A stretch of DNA of 7,951 bases from Candidatus Methylomirabilota bacterium (lineage in GTDB: Bacteria; Methylomirabilota; Methylomirabilia; Methylomirabilales; 2-02-FULL-66-22): positions 1 to 7,951 of the forward strand of contig JACQVO010000105.1 of the NCBI GenBank assembly GCA_016209725.1, written 5' to 3'. Positions 4,667 to 7,951 of the stretch are shown here, in pieces. The translations under genes and the position numbers were made by a program. Every line of letters starts with the position of its first letter. Positions within the stretch are counted from its first letter, which is position 1. The notes beneath the pieces were generated by a model, which saw only the letters and a list, made by a program, of their open reading frames with translations, had not been told where the DNA came from and searched no databases.

Positions 4667-6169
4667 CTAGAACGCGGGCTCTCCCTGGAACTTGCGAAAG
4701 GCGGCGATGAGGTAGGGAGAGGCGAGCGAAACGGCGGAGAGGATCAGCAGTACGAGTGAGATGGGACGCTGAACAAGGATCCAGAAGCTGCCATCCGACA
4801 ATACCAGGGCCTGGCGCAGGGATTGTTCCATCAGGCCACCCAGCACCACGCCCAGGACCGCCGGCGCCACAGGGTAGTCGTGACTGCGCATATAGTAGCC
4901 CAGCAGGCCAAAGCCGCAGGCCAGGAGCAGGTCCGTGAGACTTCCGGACACGCCGTATACGCCGATCACCGACACGCCGAGGATGAGCGGGTACAGGATC
5001 CGCTCCGGAATTGCCAGGATCTTCACCCAGAGACCCACCAGGGGCAGGTTCAGAATCAAGAGCATGGCGTTGCCGAGGTACATGCTGGCAATCAGCCCCC
5101 AGAAAACGTCCGGGTTCTTCTGGTACATCAGGGGACCCGGCTGTATCCCCAGCATCATGAGGGCCCCCAGCATGATGGCCGTTGTGGAGGAGCCGGGGAG
5201 ACCCAGCGTCAAGAGGGGCACCATGTTCCCCACGGCCGCGGCATTGTTGGCCGACTCCGGCGCGGCCACCCCGCGGATGTCGCCCTTCCCGAATCTGCTG
5301 GGATCCTTGGCCAGCCGCTTCTCCACATCATAGGCCATGAAGGACGCGATCGTCGCCCCCGCGGCCGGCAGCACCCCGATGTAAAAGCCGATCACCGTCC
5401 CCCGGATCATGGCCCACCAGCTTGCCGCGAAATCCTTCCACGCCAGCCACACGCGGCCCACGGGAATGGCCTCGCGCTTGGCCGTGGCGATCTCCTCCAC
5501 AGCCAGCAGCACCTCCGAGATGGCGAACAGGCCGATGGCCACCACCAGGAAGCCCACACCGTCCAGGAGCTGGGGGATGCCGAACGTGTACCGGGCGATC
5601 CCCGTGGAGAGATCCACACCGATGGTGGAGACCACCAGGCCGAGGATCATGGACAGCAGGGCCTTCACAAGGGACTTCCCCGCCAGGCTGGTCACGCTGG
5701 AGAGGCCGAGGAGCATCAGGCCGAAATACTCCGCGGGGCCAAACCTCAGCGCCAGCGAGATGATCGGAACCGCGAAGAGCATCAGGCCCACGATGCTGAA
5801 CGTGCCCGCCAAGAAGGAACCGATGGCGGCAATGGCCAGCGCGGGCCCCGCCCGTCCCTGGCGCGCCATCTGGTACCCGTCCAGAGTGGTCACCACCGAC
5901 GAGGCCTCGCCCGGGACATTCACCAGGATAGAAGTGGTGGAGCCCCCGTACATGGTCCCGTAGTACATGGCCGTGAGCAGGATCATGGCCGAGGCCGGGT
6001 TCATACCGTAGGTCACGGGGATGAGGATGGCGATCCCGCTCACCGGGCCGATGCCTGGCAGGACACCAATCAGCGTCCCGATGATCGACCCCACCGTGGC
6101 CCACATCAGATTGGTGGGCGTCAGAGCCACGCTGAAGCCGTAGGCCAGGCTGGAGAAGACCTCGGTCAT
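4667..6169 (-). CDS. tctA: TTT transporter large membrane subunit TctA
   Basis: This 500-residue protein is full length for TctA, the large multi-span permease subunit of tripartite tricarboxylate transporters, which move citrate or other carboxylates with an ion gradient. Diagnostic stretches are the N-terminal GVLPGIGPVSGIAIL (35-49), MYYGTMYGGSTTSILVNVPG (68-87) and the second-half motif APESANNAAAVGNMVPLLTL (303-322), followed by LGLPGSSTTA (322-331). A related GVLPAAGATIASFMAY (265-280) reflects the internal duplication of the family. About twelve hydrophobic segments are apparent. The ATG is preceded at 5 nt by GGAAGG (6175-6180), and the gene starts 25 bp after tctB. It is the last gene of the tct operon; the metal regulator starts 78 bp downstream on the same strand. 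The substrate cannot be inferred from this subunit. Confidence 0.95.
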   Translation of the reverse strand: MTEVFSSLAYGFSVALTPTNLMWATVGSIIGTLIGVLPGIGPVSGIAILIPVTYGMNPASAMILLTAMYYGTMYGGSTTSILVNVPGEASSVVTTLDGYQMARQGRAGPALAIAAIGSFLAGTFSIVGLMLFAVPIISLALRFGPAEYFGLMLLGLSSVTSLAGKSLVKALLSMILGLVVSTIGVDLSTGIARYTFGIPQLLDGVGFLVVAIGLFAISEVLLAVEEIATAKREAIPVGRVWLAWKDFAASWWAMIRGTVIGFYIGVLPAAGATIASFMAYDVEKRLAKDPSRFGKGDIRGVAAPESANNAAAVGNMVPLLTLGLPGSSTTAIMLGALMMLGIQPGPLMYQKNPDVFWGLIASMYLGNAMLLILNLPLVGLWVKILAIPERILYPLILGVSVIGVYGVSGSLTDLLLACGFGLLGYYMRSHDYPVAPAVLGVVLGGLMEQSLRQALVLSDGSFWILVQRPISLVLLILSAVSLASPYLIAAFRKFQGEPAF

Positions 6170-6194
6170 GGGCGCCTTCCGGCTGCTGTTGGGA

Positions 6195-6659
6195 TTACCA
6201 CCCGCGGAAGAGCATTCCGGCGGGCAAATTGATCTTCAGGACCTTGACGAAAAGGTAATAGAAGCCGGTGCTGAAGCCGGCCGCGACGAGGCCCCCGCGC
6301 CAGAGGGGTTCACCCAACATAAGGAAACTGATGACCACGAAGGCGAAGGTGGCCAGCACGTAGCCCGCCGGCTCCAGAACCAGCGCGTAGACGACAAGGA
6401 GGGCGAAGAGCGCGAGGGGTTTCAGGTACCCCCCGATTGATCCCGGACTTTCTTCGGGGGCACTCCGCCCGGTCCAGACGAGGATGATCTGGACACCAGC
6501 CAGGAGGAGACCCGACCAACCCAGGATCGTCGGAAAGGCCGAGGGGCCCAGGGGATCGGCCACCAATGGTGACTGGAACCCCTGGGCCCCTCGGAGGTAG
6601 GCGATGCAGGCGGCGGCGACGAGGAGAGCCGCAACGCTGTCGTGCGTGCGTTCAGACAT
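6195..6659 (-). CDS. tctB: TTT transporter small membrane subunit TctB
   Basis: This 154-residue protein is the small, poorly conserved four-helix membrane subunit of a tripartite tricarboxylate transporter. Features are the first helix (about 8-22), the family-typical DPLGPSAFPTILG (35-47), three further hydrophobic segments (about 48-63, 80-115 as a pair, and 121-140), and the closing LKINLPAG (141-148) that is common at TctB C-termini. I chose the ATG at 6659 because it gives normal TctB length and composition. The open frame extends upstream, but that part overlaps the end of tctC and has no membrane or domain character. No clear Shine-Dalgarno precedes this ATG, so translation may be coupled to tctC, which ends 38 bp upstream. 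Confidence 0.9.
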   Translation of the reverse strand: MSERTHDSVAALLVAAACIAYLRGAQGFQSPLVADPLGPSAFPTILGWSGLLLAGVQIILVWTGRSAPEESPGSIGGYLKPLALFALLVVYALVLEPAGYVLATFAFVVISFLMLGEPLWRGGLVAAGFSTGFYYLFVKVLKINLPAGMLFRGW

Positions 6660-6697
6660 TGGTGGATTGGCCAGGAGGGCCAGTCCCCCACCCTTGG

Positions 6698-7705
6698 TTA
6701 TTTCACCAGGCCCAGTTCCTTCAACAGCCCCGTGGCAAAGGCCAGGTCCTCGTCCAGGAACTTGTTGAATTCCTCGCCGGCCATGAACAACTCGAACCAG
6801 CCGCTGTCCGTCGCCAGCTTCTTCCACGTGGGGGTCTTGACCATCTTACCCAGGGTCCCGCGCCAGTAATCCGCCTGCTCCTTGGTGAGGCCGGGCGCCG
6901 CATAGAACCCACGCCAGAGGATGTAATTGGTGTTGACCCCCTGCTCCTTGGCGGTGGGCGCATCCTTGAAGACGCCACCCAAGCGCTGATCGGAGAGAAC
7001 GGCCAGCACCCGGATCTGCCCGGCCTCCACCTGTCCCGCGATCTCGGAAATATCCGGCGACGCCGCTGCCGTGTGGCCACCCAGGAGCGAGGCCAGCGCC
7101 TCTCCACCCCCTTGGAACGGCACGTACTTGACCTTGGTCCCATCCAGCCCGGCGGCCTTCACCACCTTGGCGAACTTCACGTGGTCCTGGCTGCCGACCG
7201 CAGAGCCGCCCGCGACCGAGACGGCCCCGGGATTTCCCTTGTACGCCTCCAGCAGCTCCTTCAAGTTCTTGTACGGAGAATCCTTCCTGACCACGATGGC
7301 GCCATAGTCGGTTGCCACCGCCGCGATCGGGGTGATGTCCCTGAAGGTGAGGTTCTTGCCGCTGGCTGGATCCTTGGCCCGGCCCAGGGCCAGGGTGAAC
7401 GTCAGGGCCGGCGACATCGCGAGCAGCAGATGGGCATCACCCTTGCGCTTGGCCAGGACCTGCCCCAGGGCCACCGCGCCGCTCCCGCCGGCTACATTGT
7501 TCACGACAATCGGCTGCGGGACCAGCTTCTCCTCGGTGAGGATCTTCTGCGCCCCTCGGGCTGTCCGATCCCAGCCGCCACCGGGCCCCGAGGGCGCGAT
7601 GATCTCCACCGGCTTGTCCGGCTGCCATGCAGCTCCGGCGGCGCCGGCCAGGAGACCCACCCCCAAGGGAATCATCAGCAACGACACCCCAAGTCGCCTG
7701 TTCAT
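6698..7705 (-). CDS. tctC: TTT solute-binding protein TctC
   Basis: This 335-residue protein is the extracytoplasmic substrate-binding component that hands a carboxylate to TctA/TctB. It has a Sec signal peptide (residues 1-26: MNRR, then a hydrophobic core, ending near AGAA). The mature part begins with KPVEIIAPSGPGGGWDRTAR (31-50), a typical binding-loop region for the family, followed by IVVNNVAGGSGAVAL (66-80), YVPFQGGGEAL (194-204) and ending with LLKELGLVK. The open frame extends 78 codons further upstream. I reject that part because it runs through the promoter and the end of the preceding gene, whereas the ATG at 7705 has GGGGAG (7710-7715) 4 nt upstream and is followed directly by the signal peptide. 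First gene of tctCBA, the common order for these operons. The ligand is unknown. Confidence 0.94.
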   Translation of the reverse strand: MNRRLGVSLLMIPLGVGLLAGAAGAAWQPDKPVEIIAPSGPGGGWDRTARGAQKILTEEKLVPQPIVVNNVAGGSGAVALGQVLAKRKGDAHLLLAMSPALTFTLALGRAKDPASGKNLTFRDITPIAAVATDYGAIVVRKDSPYKNLKELLEAYKGNPGAVSVAGGSAVGSQDHVKFAKVVKAAGLDGTKVKYVPFQGGGEALASLLGGHTAAASPDISEIAGQVEAGQIRVLAVLSDQRLGGVFKDAPTAKEQGVNTNYILWRGFYAAPGLTKEQADYWRGTLGKMVKTPTWKKLATDSGWFELFMAGEEFNKFLDEDLAFATGLLKELGLVK

Positions 7706-7753
7706 GGTTCTCCCCTTTCCCATCCCCGCTCGTGGTTTTGGCCAACGGTTCCG

Positions 7754-7783
7754 ATAGTAGGACCGACCGAATGTCGCTGTCAA
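7754..7783 (-). promoter_or_regulatory. sigma70-like promoter of tctCBA
   Basis: On the minus strand there is a perfect -35 TTGACA (7778-7783), an 18-bp spacer, and a -10 TACTAT (7754-7759, 4 of 6). The predicted start is near 7747, leaving a leader of about 42 nt before the tctC ATG. It sits in the 92-bp gap after the preceding gene. I see no recognisable operator around it. Confidence 0.6.
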
Positions 7784-7797
7784 ATCAATTGGCGCCA

Positions 7798-7951
7798 TCA
7801 CCGGGTCGCCCCGGGGGCCTCCGGCACTCCTCCCGCCACCTCGTCCAGGATGGCCTGCAGGTCCTTCTCCTCGATCCCCCTGCCTCTCTCCCGGATGGCG
7901 GCCAGGTAGGCCGGAAGCAGTGCGGGATTCTTCGGGCACACCCGCTTCGCC
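7798..7951 (-). CDS. C-terminal 50 codons of an unidentified gene (5' truncated by window edge)
   Basis: Read on the minus strand from 7950, an open frame enters from the window edge and ends at a TGA (7798-7800). The last 50 residues include CPKNPALLPAYLAAIRERG and EEKDLQAILDEVAGG, followed by a short Pro/Ala tail. Codons in this frame nearly always end in G or C and the residues suggest amphipathic helices, so it reads as real coding sequence; the overlapping frame that extends tctC upstream is Gly/Arg/Pro-rich and looks spurious. The stop lies 92 bp before the tctC start, with a promoter between. I do not recognise the family from this fragment. Confidence 0.6.
   Translation of the reverse strand, partial: AKRVCPKNPALLPAYLAAIRERGRGIEEKDLQAILDEVAGGVPEAPGATR

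Noticed and set aside
4823..6232. Long open frame (469 codons) on the plus strand opposite tctA and tctB
   Set aside because: Its translation is rich in His, Gln, Arg and Gly with no domain character. It mirrors a GC-rich gene whose TctA translation is unmistakable on the other strand.
6660..6827. N-terminal extension of TctB
   Set aside because: The extra 56 codons overlap the end of tctC in another frame and give a Gly/Arg-rich stretch untypical of TctB.

Overview
The window is GC-rich (roughly two thirds G+C by eye) and tightly packed, with bacterial-style Shine-Dalgarno sites and sigma70-like promoters. A double-ring CDC48/VCP-type AAA ATPase, a tripartite tricarboxylate transporter (TTT) and a laccase-like operon together suggest an environmental soil, sediment or subsurface bacterium. 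I would guess the Methylomirabilota (Rokubacteria/NC10) or a similar lineage, but the sequence contains no marker gene that would settle this.

Layout from left to right. Positions 1-985 (+) hold the C-terminal part of a CDC48-like AAA ATPase, cut by the window edge. Positions 986-1201 lie between two convergent genes and carry short inverted and direct repeats but no gene. Positions 1202-4588 (-) are a four-gene operon, transcribed as DtxR/MntR-type metalloregulator, Tat-exported two-domain multicopper oxidase, ZIP-family transporter with an extra N-terminal extracytoplasmic domain, and membrane-anchored blue-copper protein. Positions 4667-7705 (-) are a complete tctC-tctB-tctA operon for uptake of a carboxylate by a TTT system. 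Positions 7798-7951 (-) are the last 50 codons of an unidentified gene cut by the right edge.

The main interest is the metal/copper operon. In the 78-bp gap upstream of the regulator there is a sigma70-like promoter (TTGACT-N17-TATTTT on the minus strand). Its -10 box lies inside a 19-bp sequence that matches the DtxR/IdeR operator consensus, as I remember it, at 16 of 19 positions. This arrangement predicts that the regulator represses its own operon when metal is plentiful. The regulator carries manganese-type ligands (Asp8, and Glu100 where DtxR has Cys102), so Mn is a reasonable first guess for the inducer. The oxidase keeps all four HxH motifs of a trinuclear copper cluster. It has a type 1 copper site only in domain 1, with leucine at the likely axial position. 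Inference: the operon encodes a metal-regulated cell-envelope module in which an O2-reducing copper oxidase, an electron-carrying cupredoxin and a divalent-metal permease cooperate in acquiring, oxidising or detoxifying a transition metal. The actual substrate cannot be read from the sequence.

The TTT operon has its own promoter (TTGACA-N18-TACTAT) upstream of tctC and ends 78 bp before the regulator. The two units run in the same direction, so read-through is possible.
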